A stretch of DNA of 64,000 nt from Paracidovorax citrulli (lineage in GTDB: Bacteria > Pseudomonadota > Gammaproteobacteria > Burkholderiales > Burkholderiaceae_C), in assembly GCF_900100305.1 (NCBI RefSeq), contig NZ_FNEY01000002.1, forward strand, positions 1-64,000, written 5' to 3'. Position 1 is the first letter of the stretch; the number at the start of each line of letters is the position of its first letter. Shown piece after piece: positions 8,231 through 16,894 of this stretch. The notes below the pieces were generated by a model that saw only the letters and a program-made list of their open reading frames with translations, ran no database searches and had not been told where the DNA came from. Made by a program: the position numbers and the translations under genes.

Positions 8231-9190
8231 ATGCCGGGCAAACCCTTATCCATCGCCACCGCCTGCAGCCGCCTGCGCTCGCGGCACCTGCAGTTCCTGG
8301 ACATCCTGGGGAGGACGCGCAACCTGCGGCTCACGGCCGAGCAGATGCACGTGACGCAGCCGGCCGCCACCAAGATCCTGCTGGACCTGGAGGAGATCTT
8401 CGATGCGCGGCTGTTCGAGCGGCTGCCGCGCGAGATGCGCCCCACCGAGCTGGGCCTGTTCGCGCTGGGCTATGCCGCCTCCGCGCTGGCGGGCCAGGCG
8501 AAGTTCGTGGACGAATTCAATGCGCTCAAGCAGGGCGGGCACGGGCAACTGTCCATCGGCGCCATCTCCGGCTCGGCCGCGCGGCTGCTCACCACGGCCA
8601 TCGCCGAGATGCAGCGGCGCCGGCCGCTGCTGGTGCTGAAGGTGCGCGAGCAGAGCAGCGACCAGCTCATCGCCTGGCTGGGCGAGCGCAGGATCGACCT
8701 GATGATCGGCCGCTTCACCGACGAGGCGCAGCAGGCGGATTTCCAGTACGAGCGCCTGTCCGGCGAGACGCTGCAGGTGGTGGGCGGGCCGCACCATCCG
8801 CTGCGCGGCATCCAGGGCCTGGAGGTGGGCCGCCTCGCGCACTGGCCCTGGCTGCTGTACCCGGAATCGACGGCGCTGCGCAAGGTGTCCGACGACATCT
8901 TCCGGGCCATCGGCATGACGCCGACCTCGGGCGTGATGGAGACGCAGTCCTTCCTGTTCGCGCTGGAATCGCTGCGCATCACCGACATGCTCTCGCTGCA
9001 GCCGAGCGCGCTGGCCGACCGGTACATCGCCAAGGGCCTGCTCGCCCCCATCCACGTGGACGTGCCCCGGGCGATGCCCGACTACGGCATGCTGGTGCGC
9101 CAGGGCGAGACACCGACGCCGGCGGCGCAGGCGTTCATGGAGGTGCTGCGGGATGTGGCGGGCGGGAAGGTGGTGGCGGCCCGGCGGTAG
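8231..9190 (+). CDS. LysR-type transcriptional regulator, GbpR-like
   Basis: A 319-residue regulator. The winged helix-turn-helix lies at about residues 12-70 (RHLQFLDILGRTRNLRLTAE, then the VTQPAATKIL recognition helix), followed by a two-lobed effector-binding domain. The opening, with the helix-turn-helix shifted inward and the TQPAATK pattern, resembles GbpR-type regulators that control sugar or sugar-acid uptake. It diverges from the TRAP/dehydratase operon and most likely regulates it in response to the transported compound or a keto-deoxy intermediate. ATG 8231 is preferred over an upstream in-frame start because it directly precedes the conserved N terminus; no strong ribosome binding site precedes it. 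Confidence 0.88.
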   Translation: MPGKPLSIATACSRLRSRHLQFLDILGRTRNLRLTAEQMHVTQPAATKILLDLEEIFDARLFERLPREMRPTELGLFALGYAASALAGQAKFVDEFNALKQGGHGQLSIGAISGSAARLLTTAIAEMQRRRPLLVLKVREQSSDQLIAWLGERRIDLMIGRFTDEAQQADFQYERLSGETLQVVGGPHHPLRGIQGLEVGRLAHWPWLLYPESTALRKVSDDIFRAIGMTPTSGVMETQSFLFALESLRITDMLSLQPSALADRYIAKGLLAPIHVDVPRAMPDYGMLVRQGETPTPAAQAFMEVLRDVAGGKVVAARR

Positions 9191-9208
9191 GCGCCAGCGG
9201 GTCCCCGG

Positions 9209-10111
9209 TCAGTACGGCAGGATCCCCGGCAACAACTGCCGGTCCAGCCGCTGCCGCCACCACTTGAGCGCCTCTCCCATGTGGTCGGGCCGCCAGGCCA
9301 GGAAGAAGGGCTCGTCCGGGCGCGGCGCTTCCACTTCCAGTTCCACCAGGATGCCGGTTTCCAGTTCCGTGCGCACGCAGGCGCGGGGCACGAAGCCATG
9401 GCCCAGGCCCGCGGCCTGCGCGGCGATCTTGGCGTGCATGTGCGGCACGATGATGCGGCGCTGGCCCGACAGCAGGCCGATGGTGCGGTCGTTCGACGAT
9501 CGTGCGCCGTCGCCCACCACCACGGCCGTGTGCTCCAGCAGGTCGCCGCGCGTGAGCGGGCGCCTGAGCTGGGCCAGGGGGTGCGTGGCCGTCACGCAGA
9601 ACACGAACTGCAGCGTGCCCACCGGCACGGCCTTGTAGCCGCCGCCAGCGGGGCCTTCGCCGGCGGCCACCACGATGTCGGCGCGCCCCTCGCGCAGGGC
9701 TTCCCAGGTGCCGGTCATCACGTCGCAGCCGATGCGCAGCCGCGTGCCGCAGTTCAGGTCCTCGAAGGCGCAGATGTCCTGGTTGAAGGCATGCGTGGGG
9801 ATCAGTGAATCGTGCACCAGCCGCACTTCGGATTCGAAGCCCGTGGCGATCTGCCGCATGCGCGATTCCAGCTGCCTGGCGCCGGCCAGCAGCCAGCGGC
9901 CCTCCTTGATCATTTCCTGCCCCGCGGGGGTGAGCGTCACGCGCGGGCCGTTGCGGGTGAACAGGGCAAAGCCCAGCTGCTCTTCCAGCCGGGCGATGGC
10001 GTACGAGATGGTGGACGGCACCTTGTGCAGCCGTTCGGACGCCCCGGCGAACGAGCCGTGCCGGGCGATGGCGTCCACCAGTTCGATGGCTTCCAGGGAG
10101 AGTTTCAGCAT
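9209..10111 (-). CDS. LysR-type transcriptional regulator
   Basis: A 300-residue regulator of standard length. Residues 1-65 form the DNA-binding domain (AIELVDAIARHGSFAGASER then KVPSTISYAIARLEEQLG), and residues 90-300 the effector domain. It diverges from the pirin/isochorismatase/amidohydrolase operon beginning at 10295, which it probably controls. A 21-base palindrome at 10133-10153, just upstream of its start, is a likely operator. Its C-terminal half is very similar to the remnant at 1794-2111, so a second copy of this regulator once existed nearby. The N terminus resembles YhaJ/DmlR-like LysR proteins, but no effector can be assigned. Confidence 0.9.
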   Translation of the reverse strand: MLKLSLEAIELVDAIARHGSFAGASERLHKVPSTISYAIARLEEQLGFALFTRNGPRVTLTPAGQEMIKEGRWLLAGARQLESRMRQIATGFESEVRLVHDSLIPTHAFNQDICAFEDLNCGTRLRIGCDVMTGTWEALREGRADIVVAAGEGPAGGGYKAVPVGTLQFVFCVTATHPLAQLRRPLTRGDLLEHTAVVVGDGARSSNDRTIGLLSGQRRIIVPHMHAKIAAQAAGLGHGFVPRACVRTELETGILVELEVEAPRPDEPFFLAWRPDHMGEALKWWRQRLDRQLLPGILPY

Positions 10112-10132
10112 GGTCGGGATGGTTTGATCTGG

Positions 10133-10153
10133 ATCATCGAAATTATCGATGAT
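10133..10153. promoter_or_regulatory. Palindromic operator candidate overlapping a -10 box
   Basis: Arms ATCATCGA and TCGATGAT are perfect inverted repeats separated by AATTA. On the minus strand the palindrome contains GATAAT, a good -10 hexamer for the LysR gene that starts at 10111. Binding here would therefore cover the regulator's own promoter, the classic autoregulatory arrangement of LysR proteins, while lying about 140 bases upstream of the divergent pirin gene. Confidence 0.6.
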
Positions 10154-10294
10154 GGAAGGCCAAACCTTTCAACCTGGCGCGCATCGAGGCGCCGGATACT
10201 TTCTTCACCGCAGCACTGAAAGCCCAGGGAAAAACCGGGGAAGGCTCTCCGGGGCGCAGTGTGAATTCCATCGAATGAAGAAAGGACCGAAACC

Positions 10295-11020
10295 ATGATC
10301 GACATCCGCAAAGCCCAACACCGCGGCACCGCCAACCATGGCTGGCTGCACTCCCGCCACACGTTCTCGTTCGGCCACTACCGCGATGCGAACCAGCAGG
10401 GTTTCTCCGACCTGCTCGTGATCAACGACGACCGCGTGGCGCCTTCGAAGGGCTTCGGCACCCATGGCCACCGCGACATGGAAATCTTCTCCTATGTGCT
10501 CGACGGCGCGCTGGAGCACAAGGATTCGATGGGCACGGGCTCGGTGATCCGCCCCGGCGACGTGCAGATGATGAGCGCCGGCAGCGGCGTGCAGCACAGC
10601 GAGTTCAACCATTCGCCCGAAGAGCCCGTGCACTTCCTGCAGATCTGGATCGTGCCGAACAAGGTCGGTGTCCAGCCGCGCTACCAGCAGGTGCACTTCA
10701 CCGAAGCCGACAAGCGCGGCCGGCTGCGCCAGATCATCTCGCCGGAGGGCACGAACGGATCGCTGGCCGTGCACCAGGACGCCCGGGTCTATGCCGGCCT
10801 GTTCGACGGGGACGAGTCTGCCGACCTGGCCGTGGGCGCCAACCGCAACGTCTATGTGCATGTGGCCCGCGGCAGCGTCGAGGTGAACGGCGAGCGGCTG
10901 GACGAAGGCGACGGCGCCCGCATCCGCAACGCCGGCGACCTGCATTTCGCCAAGGGCGAGGACGCCGAGGTGCTGGTGTTCGACCTGCGGCCCAACGAGC
11001 TGCCCACGATGCCCCATTGA
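10295..11020 (+). CDS. Pirin family bicupin protein, YhhW-like
   Basis: A 241-residue cytoplasmic bicupin. The N-terminal cupin has the complete metal site of the YhhW/pirin family: H57 and H59 in GTHGHRDMEI, and H101 and E103 in VQHSEFNHS, at the same residue numbers as I recall for E. coli YhhW. Members with this site can show quercetin 2,3-dioxygenase activity; the physiological role here is unknown. ATG 10295 is preceded by AAGAAAGGA. It opens a run of five same-strand genes ending at 15788 that probably form one regulon under the divergent LysR gene. The C-terminal cupin appears to lack a metal site, as usual. Confidence 0.92.
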   Translation: MIDIRKAQHRGTANHGWLHSRHTFSFGHYRDANQQGFSDLLVINDDRVAPSKGFGTHGHRDMEIFSYVLDGALEHKDSMGTGSVIRPGDVQMMSAGSGVQHSEFNHSPEEPVHFLQIWIVPNKVGVQPRYQQVHFTEADKRGRLRQIISPEGTNGSLAVHQDARVYAGLFDGDESADLAVGANRNVYVHVARGSVEVNGERLDEGDGARIRNAGDLHFAKGEDAEVLVFDLRPNELPTMPH

Positions 11021-11086
11021 AGGGCGCGTCAGGTTCTTCCGTTCTTTCGTTGATTCCGTCATCCACATACGTTCCAGGAGCTTCCC

Positions 11087-11764
11087 ATGCAAAACGCCAA
11101 CGCTTCCACCGCCCGTCCCGTCGCCGTCGCCCGTCCCGGGGCCCGCCTGCTCAACCCGCAGGACCACACGCTGATCATGATCGACTTCCAGTCGCAGATG
11201 GCCTTCGCCACGCACTCGATCGATCCGGTGCAGCTGCGCTCGAACGCCGCGCTGGTGGCGTCGGCCGCCGCCGGCTTCGGCGCCTCGACCATCCTGACCA
11301 CGGTGGCGGAAAAGAGCTTCTCGGGCCCCATGTTCGACGAAGTGACCGCGCCGTTCCCCGGCCAGGCCCTGCTGGACCGCACGTCCATGAACACCTGGGA
11401 AGACGAGGCCGTGATCCGCCGCGTGAACGAGATCGGCAAGCCGCGCATCGTGCTGGCCGGCCTGTGGACCAGCGTGTGCATCGTGGGCCCGGCGCTGTCG
11501 GCGCTGGACCAGGGCTTTGAGGTGTTCGTGATCGCCGATGCCTGCGGCGACATCTCGGTGGAAGCCCACAACCGCGCCATGGAGCGCATGGTGCAGGCCG
11601 GCGCGCAGCCCATCACCGCGCTGCAGTACCTGCTGGAGATGCAGCGCGACTGGGCGCGCGGCGAGACGTACGACATGACGACGGGCATCGCGAAGAAGTT
11701 CGGCGGCGGCTACGGCCTGGGGATCACTTACGCCAAGACCATGTTCAACGCCCACGAAGGCTGA
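11087..11764 (+). CDS. Isochorismatase-family cysteine hydrolase, YcaC-like
   Basis: A 225-residue hydrolase of the isochorismatase superfamily. The catalytic aspartate is D33 in LIMIDFQSQM and the nucleophilic cysteine is C131 in GLWTSVCIVGPAL. The length, and the long C-terminal segment with YLLEMQRDWARGETYD, match the YcaC-like branch, whose members hydrolyse amide or related bonds and whose natural substrates are mostly unknown. An N-terminal extension of about 20 residues before LLNPQDH is atypical but preceded by a good site (CCAGGAGC). It lies 66 bases downstream of the pirin gene and upstream of the amidohydrolase, an arrangement suggesting processing of an amide or cyclic compound. 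Confidence 0.88.
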   Translation: MQNANASTARPVAVARPGARLLNPQDHTLIMIDFQSQMAFATHSIDPVQLRSNAALVASAAAGFGASTILTTVAEKSFSGPMFDEVTAPFPGQALLDRTSMNTWEDEAVIRRVNEIGKPRIVLAGLWTSVCIVGPALSALDQGFEVFVIADACGDISVEAHNRAMERMVQAGAQPITALQYLLEMQRDWARGETYDMTTGIAKKFGGGYGLGITYAKTMFNAHEG

Positions 11765-11811
11765 AAAAAAGGCGCTCTGCCATCGTCAAACCCCTTGAAG
11801 GCCTGAACACC

Positions 11812-13704
11812 ATGACCACACCCGCCACCACTGCCGACCTGATCCTGCGCAACGGCCGCTTCACCACGCTGGACCGCGCCAATCCCACGGCGAGCGCCGT
11901 CGCCATCGCGCAGGGGCGCTTCACCCGGGTGGGTGGCGACCGCGAAGTCATGGCGCTGGCCGGGCCGCAGACGCGGGTGATCGACCTGGGCGGGCGCAGC
12001 GTGCTGCCGGGGCTGATCGACAACCACCTGCACATCATCCGCGGCGGGCTGAACTTCAACATGGAGCTGCGCTGGGACGGGGTGAAGAGCCTGGCCGATG
12101 CGATGGCGATGCTCAAGCGCCAGGTGGACGTGACGCCCGCGCCGCAGTGGGTGCGGGTGGTGGGCGGCTTCACCGAGCACCAGTTCGTGGAAAAGCGCCT
12201 GCCCACGCTGGCGGAGCTGAACGCCGTGGCGCCGGACACGCCGGTGTTCATCCTGCACCTGTACGACCGCGCGCTGCTCAACGGCGCCGCGCTGCGGGCC
12301 GTGGGCTACGGCCGCGACACGCCCGCGCCGCCCGGCGGCGAGATCGTGCGCGACAGCGCGGGCAACCCCACGGGCCTGCTGCTGGCCAAGCCCAATGCGG
12401 CCATCCTGTACGCCACGCTGGCCAAGGGCCCGAAGCTGCCGCACGAATACCAGGTGAACTCCACGCGCCACTTCATGCGCGAGCTCAACCGCCTGGGCGT
12501 GACCGGCGCGATCGACGCGGGCGGCGGCATGCAGAACTACCCCGACGACTACCAGGTGATCCAGGAACTGGCCGACGCCGGCCAGCTCACGATCCGCCTG
12601 GCCTACAACCTGTTCACGCAAAAGCCCAAGGAAGAGAAGGCCGACTTCCTGCACTGGACGGCCACCTCGCAGTACAAGCAGGGCACGGATTACTTCCGCC
12701 ACAACGGCGCGGGCGAGATGCTGGTGTTCTCGGCCGCGGACTTCGAGGATTTCCGGCAGCCGCGCCCCGAGCTGGCGCCGGAGATGGAAGGCGAGCTGGA
12801 GGAGGTGGTGCGCATCCTGGCGCAGAACCGCTGGCCCTGGCGCATGCACGCCACCTACGACGAGACCATCGACCGCGCGCTCGGCGTGTTCGAGAAGGTG
12901 AACCGGGACACGCCGCTGGCCGGCCTGAACTGGTTCTTCGACCACGCCGAGACCATCTCGGAAAAATCCATCGACCGCATCGCGGCCCTGGGCGGCGGCG
13001 TGGCCGTGCAGCACCGCATGGCCTACCAGGGCGAGTATTTCATGGAGCGCTACGGCGCCGCCGCGGCAGAGGCCACGCCGCCCGTCAAGCGCATGCTGGA
13101 GAAGGGCGTTCAAGTCTCCGCCGGCACCGACGCCACCCGCGTCGCGAGCTACAACCCCTGGGTGTCGCTGTCGTGGCTGGTGACCGGCAGGACGGTGGGC
13201 GGCCTGCAGATCACGCCGCAGCGCAACTGCCTCACCCGTGACCAGGCGCTGCGCATGTGGACCGAGAACGTCACCTGGTTCAGCAACGAGCAGGGCAGGA
13301 AGGGCCGCATCCAGGAGGGCCAGCTGGCCGACCTGGTCGTGCCCGACCGCGACTTCTTCGCCTGCGCCGAATCCGAGATCGCCGACACCACGGCCCTGCT
13401 CACGATGGTGGCTGGCAAGGTGGTCTATGGCGCGGGCGATTTCGCCCGCTTCGACGAAGGCGCGCCGCCGCCGGCCATGCCCGACTGGTCGCCCGTGCGC
13501 ACCTTCCGCGGCTATGGCGCGTGGGGCGTTCAGGAGGGTGCGCCGCTGCAGGCGGTGATGCGCAACGCGGCGGCGAGCTGCGGCTGCGCCAGCCAGTGCA
13601 ACCTGCACGGCCACGCGCATGCCACGGCCTGGAGCAGCCGGCTGCCCGTGTCCGACCTGAAGGGCTTCTGGGGCGCGCTGGGCTGCGCCTGCTGGGCGGT
13701 GTGA
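11812..13704 (+). CDS. Metal-dependent amidohydrolase, YtcJ-like, with Cys/His-rich tail
   Basis: A 630-residue amidohydrolase-superfamily enzyme. A beta-sandwich strand (ADLILRNGRFTTLDRANPTA) precedes the barrel, whose metal-binding HxH is H72/H74 in GLIDNHLHIIRG. Further probable ligands are in WRMHATYDE, FFDHAE and SAGTDATR, followed by the closing sandwich (GRIQEGQLADLVV). YtcJ-type enzymes hydrolyse amides or hydantoin-like substrates; the substrate here is unknown. The last ~45 residues add an unusual tail with C590, C592, C596, C625 and C627 and an HGHAH stretch, which may bind metal. It lies 47 bases after the isochorismatase-like gene and 1 base before the DoxX-like gene. Confidence 0.88.
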   Translation: MTTPATTADLILRNGRFTTLDRANPTASAVAIAQGRFTRVGGDREVMALAGPQTRVIDLGGRSVLPGLIDNHLHIIRGGLNFNMELRWDGVKSLADAMAMLKRQVDVTPAPQWVRVVGGFTEHQFVEKRLPTLAELNAVAPDTPVFILHLYDRALLNGAALRAVGYGRDTPAPPGGEIVRDSAGNPTGLLLAKPNAAILYATLAKGPKLPHEYQVNSTRHFMRELNRLGVTGAIDAGGGMQNYPDDYQVIQELADAGQLTIRLAYNLFTQKPKEEKADFLHWTATSQYKQGTDYFRHNGAGEMLVFSAADFEDFRQPRPELAPEMEGELEEVVRILAQNRWPWRMHATYDETIDRALGVFEKVNRDTPLAGLNWFFDHAETISEKSIDRIAALGGGVAVQHRMAYQGEYFMERYGAAAAEATPPVKRMLEKGVQVSAGTDATRVASYNPWVSLSWLVTGRTVGGLQITPQRNCLTRDQALRMWTENVTWFSNEQGRKGRIQEGQLADLVVPDRDFFACAESEIADTTALLTMVAGKVVYGAGDFARFDEGAPPPAMPDWSPVRTFRGYGAWGVQEGAPLQAVMRNAAASCGCASQCNLHGHAHATAWSSRLPVSDLKGFWGALGCACWAV

Positions 13705-13705
13705 C

Positions 13706-14113
13706 GTGGACGGGATGCTGCATGCCGCGGCCGCCGCCTCCTGGGTGCAGCCGCTGGCCCTGCTGTGCCTGTGCGCGGCCTACCTGCAGGGTGGATGGGA
13801 CAAGGTCCGCGACTTCCGCGGCGCGGTGGCCGAAATGCGCCGCTTCGGCCTGGCGCCTGCCGGGCCCATCGCCCTGGCCACCATCGCGCTGCAGTTCGGC
13901 GCACCGGCCCTGATCCTTTCGGGCTGGTACCGCTGGGCGGGGGCGCTGGCCCTCGCGGGCTTCACCGCCGCCGCGGCTTTTCTGGCGGACCGTTTCTGGA
14001 CGCAGGCGCCGCCCGAGCGGCAGCGCAGCGCCAACGCATTCTTCGAACATTGGGGCCTGGTGGGCGGCATGCTGCTCGTCGCCTGGCACGACCTGGGAGC
14101 TTATCGTGGCTGA
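13706..14113 (+). CDS. DoxX-like small membrane protein
   Basis: A 135-residue protein with four hydrophobic segments (around residues 14-30, 48-67, 72-92 and 112-128) and the DoxX pattern of a glycine near the first helix end (AAYLQGGWDKVRDF) and an LQFGAPALI helix. DoxX-family proteins are small quinone-linked or structural membrane proteins with no single known reaction. The GTG at 13706 follows the amidohydrolase stop by one base; an ATG three codons later (13715) is equally possible. The stop overlaps the next gene's start by 8 bases, so translational coupling with the transporter is likely. Confidence 0.8.
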   Translation: MDGMLHAAAAASWVQPLALLCLCAAYLQGGWDKVRDFRGAVAEMRRFGLAPAGPIALATIALQFGAPALILSGWYRWAGALALAGFTAAAAFLADRFWTQAPPERQRSANAFFEHWGLVGGMLLVAWHDLGAYRG

Positions 14114-15788
14114 TCACAACAACCATCCCCCGACCAAGGCACCCGGCAGCTTCGCGCCGCTCGCCATTCCCGTCTTCGCCGTGCTGTGGGCCGCCACGGT
14201 GCTGGGCAACATCGGCAGCTTCATGCGCGACGTGGCCAGCGCCTGGATGGTGACGGAGCTGTCCTCCAGCCCCGCGGCCGTGGCGCTGATCCAGACGGCG
14301 GCCACGCTGCCCGTCTTCCTGCTGGCGATTCCCGCGGGCGTGCTGTCGGACATCCTGGACCGCCGCCGCTTCCTGATCGGCGTGCAGGTGCTGCTGGGCG
14401 CCGTCAGCGGCACGCTGCTGGTGCTGGCCCACACGCAGGCGCTGACGGTGGAGTGGCTGGTGGCGCTCACCTTCGTGGGCGGCATCGGCGCCGCGCTGAT
14501 GGGCCCGACCTGGCAGTCCATCGTGCCCGAGCTGGTGCCGCGCAGCGAGCTCAAGAGCGCCGTGGCGCTGAATTCGCTGGGCATCAACATCGCCCGCGCC
14601 ATCGGGCCGGCCGCCGGCGGCCTGCTGCTGGCGAGCTTCGGCGCCGCGGCCGCCTACGGGCTCGACGTGCTGAGCTATGTGTTCGTGATCGCCGCGCTGC
14701 TGTGGTGGAAGCGCCCGCAGGCCGAGGCCTCGGCGCTGAACGAGCAGTTCTTCGGCGCCTTCCGGGCCGGCGTGCGCTATGCCCGCGCCAGCCGCGAACT
14801 GCACGTGGTGCTGCTGCGCGCGGCGGTGTTCTTCCTGTTCGCCAGTTCGGTCTGGGCGCTGCTGCCGCTGGTGGCGCGCCGCATGCTGGGCGGCACGGCC
14901 GGCTTCTACGGCGTGATGCTGGGCGCCGTGGGCGCGGGCGCCATCCTGGGCGCGGTGCTGCTGCCGCGGCTGCGCAGGCGCCTGGACACCGACGGGCTGG
15001 TGCTGCTGGCCTCGGCCGTCACGGCGGTGGTGATGGGCGTGCTGGCCCTGGCGCCACCGCAGTGGGCCGCCGTGGCGCTGATGCTGGCGCTGGGCCTGGG
15101 CTGGATCATCGCGCTGACCACGCTCAACGGCGTGGCCCAGGCGGTGCTGCCCAACTGGGTGCGCGGCCGCGGGCTGGCCATCTACCTGATGGTGTTCAAC
15201 GGCGCCATGGCGCTGGGCAGCCTGGGCTGGGGCCTGGTGGCCGGCCAGCTGGGCCTGCCGGCCACGCTGCTGGCCGGGGCGGGCGGGCTGGTGGCCGTGT
15301 CGCTGGTCTTCCACCGCGTCAAGCTGCCCACGGGCGAAGCCGACCTGCAGCCGTCCAACCACTGGCCCGAGCCGCTGCTGGCCGAGCCCGTGGCGCACGA
15401 CCGCGGCCCGGTGATGGTGCAGGTCGAGTACCGGGTGCGGCGGCACGACCTGCCTGCCTTCCTGCAGGCCATGCGGCACGTGGCCCGCGAGCGCCGCCGC
15501 GACGGTGCCTATGCCTGGGGCGTGGCCGAGCACACGGGGGAGCCGGGGCGGGTGATCGAATGGTTCCTGGTCGAGTCCTGGGCGGAGCACCTGCGGCAGC
15601 ACCGGCGCGTCTCGCGTGCCGATGCCGACCAGCAGGCCGAGGCACGGCGCTTCCACATCGGCCCGGAGGCCCCGGTGGTGCACCACTTCCTGGCGCTGGA
15701 TCCGCGCGATCCCGCAGCCTCCGTGCCGCGGGACCCGGACCCGGACGGGCATGGCCACGGCCATGCCGGCAGCGGCGGGGTGGACTGA
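14106..15788 (+). CDS. MFS transporter of the MFS_3/EntS-like family
   Basis: A 560-residue inner-membrane exporter-type protein. Residues 15-410 contain about twelve hydrophobic segments, with MFS motif A between helices 2 and 3 as GVLSDILDRRRF. Residues 430-530 form a soluble domain (VQVEYRVRRHDLPAFLQAMR, then YAWGVAEHTGEPGRVIEWF) resembling the antibiotic-biosynthesis-monooxygenase-like fold that MFS_3 members carry at their C terminus. It ends in a His-rich tail (GHGHGHAGS). The GTG start at 14106 overlaps the DoxX-like stop. The relatives I know export siderophores or small molecules; here it may export a product or toxic intermediate of the upstream hydrolases. Confidence 0.88.
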   Translation: MADHNNHPPTKAPGSFAPLAIPVFAVLWAATVLGNIGSFMRDVASAWMVTELSSSPAAVALIQTAATLPVFLLAIPAGVLSDILDRRRFLIGVQVLLGAVSGTLLVLAHTQALTVEWLVALTFVGGIGAALMGPTWQSIVPELVPRSELKSAVALNSLGINIARAIGPAAGGLLLASFGAAAAYGLDVLSYVFVIAALLWWKRPQAEASALNEQFFGAFRAGVRYARASRELHVVLLRAAVFFLFASSVWALLPLVARRMLGGTAGFYGVMLGAVGAGAILGAVLLPRLRRRLDTDGLVLLASAVTAVVMGVLALAPPQWAAVALMLALGLGWIIALTTLNGVAQAVLPNWVRGRGLAIYLMVFNGAMALGSLGWGLVAGQLGLPATLLAGAGGLVAVSLVFHRVKLPTGEADLQPSNHWPEPLLAEPVAHDRGPVMVQVEYRVRRHDLPAFLQAMRHVARERRRDGAYAWGVAEHTGEPGRVIEWFLVESWAEHLRQHRRVSRADADQQAEARRFHIGPEAPVVHHFLALDPRDPAASVPRDPDPDGHGHGHAGSGGVD

Positions 15789-15826
15789 TCCGTCTTGGGC
15801 AGGGGCTGGACCTTTTCTTGCTTGGG

Positions 15827-16891
15827 GTGACCCGGCCGTCCGGAGGGGCTGCGGATGTGTCGTCATTTGGTAACGACATAATCCGCCCCCCGAAAACTGG
15901 GCTTGCCGGGGCGGCGCTTCACGACGAGGACTGCACCGGCGGCCGCCAGGTCGGTTTCCTGCCCTGGCGCACCCTGGGCGTTCCCGATGCGCGCGCGGGC
16001 ACGCTGATGTACGGCGCCTACCGCGCGCCCGACACCGACCAGCCCTGGCGCGACATGGACCTGGCGCAGTCCAAAGACCGCCTGCGCCCCTCGTTCACCG
16101 TGGGCCTGCCGCCCGTGCTGCCCGCGACGCCGCTGGCGCTCAACCCGGCCAACGCGAACCTGCTGGACTTCTGCTATGCCATGACCCTGGCCTCCAACGC
16201 ACCCGCGAACGCATCGGCCCTGGGTGTGATCGATGCCAATGCAGGCGCCGCGCGCCGCGCGGTCGCCTTCACGGTCGCCGCGCCCGGGCTGCTGGACGCC
16301 GACGGCGACGGCAACCCCTTCGACGGCCGCCAGGCCGGCGCGTCGAATACCTCGCCCACCTTCGACGCCGCCAACCGCCCGGTCTCCGGCGGTTACGACG
16401 ACCGGGTGCTGGCCGTGCCCTTCAACGCGCTGTTCGCGCAGATGCAGTGCGGCCAGGCGCTCTCGGCGGTCAGCCATTCCCATGTCAATGCGGCGACGGC
16501 CGCCGCCTCCATGCAGCAGGCGATGGTCGATTACCAGCGCCAGCTGGAGATCGCCGCGCTGCTCGCGGGCGCCGGCGTGGCCTCCGCCACGGCCGGGGTG
16601 CTCAGCGCCTCGGCGGGGCTGTCTTCCGCCGTGGCAGGCTCGGCCAACGCGGTGGCATTCACCATCCTCACCTATGGCTCGGCCGCGGGCGTGATGGCGC
16701 CGGCGGTCGCCTCCGTGGTCTCCAACACCGCCGCCGTCGTGGCCTCGGCCGCCACGCTGGCCAAGTCCGTGCTGGCCAAGCAGGAGGCCGACCGCCGCGT
16801 CACAGAGGTGGCGCCCCTGGTCACCGACAGCGCCGCGCAGGCCACCGCCATCGACGCCGACGCCCGCACCGCCGACAACCTGGGTTTCTGA
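15827..16891 (+). pseudogene. Pilin-like protein gene, 5'-truncated
   Basis: The open frame yields up to 354 residues, but the start is arbitrary (GTG 15827 or 15857; first in-frame ATG 16007). The part DEDCTGGRQVGFLPWRTLGV followed by PDARAGTLMYGAYRAP matches the middle of type IV pilin-like proteins in which a Cys-bounded segment precedes LPWRTLG. Such proteins normally have ~80 more residues upstream, including the prepilin peptidase site and N-terminal helix, and these are absent in all frames. Three further cysteines may form disulfides, and a hydrophobic Ala-rich C-terminal half may span or lie on the membrane. It ends 3 bases before an intact prepilin gene, so both once formed a pair. 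Confidence 0.6.
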
Positions 16892-16894
16892 CAC

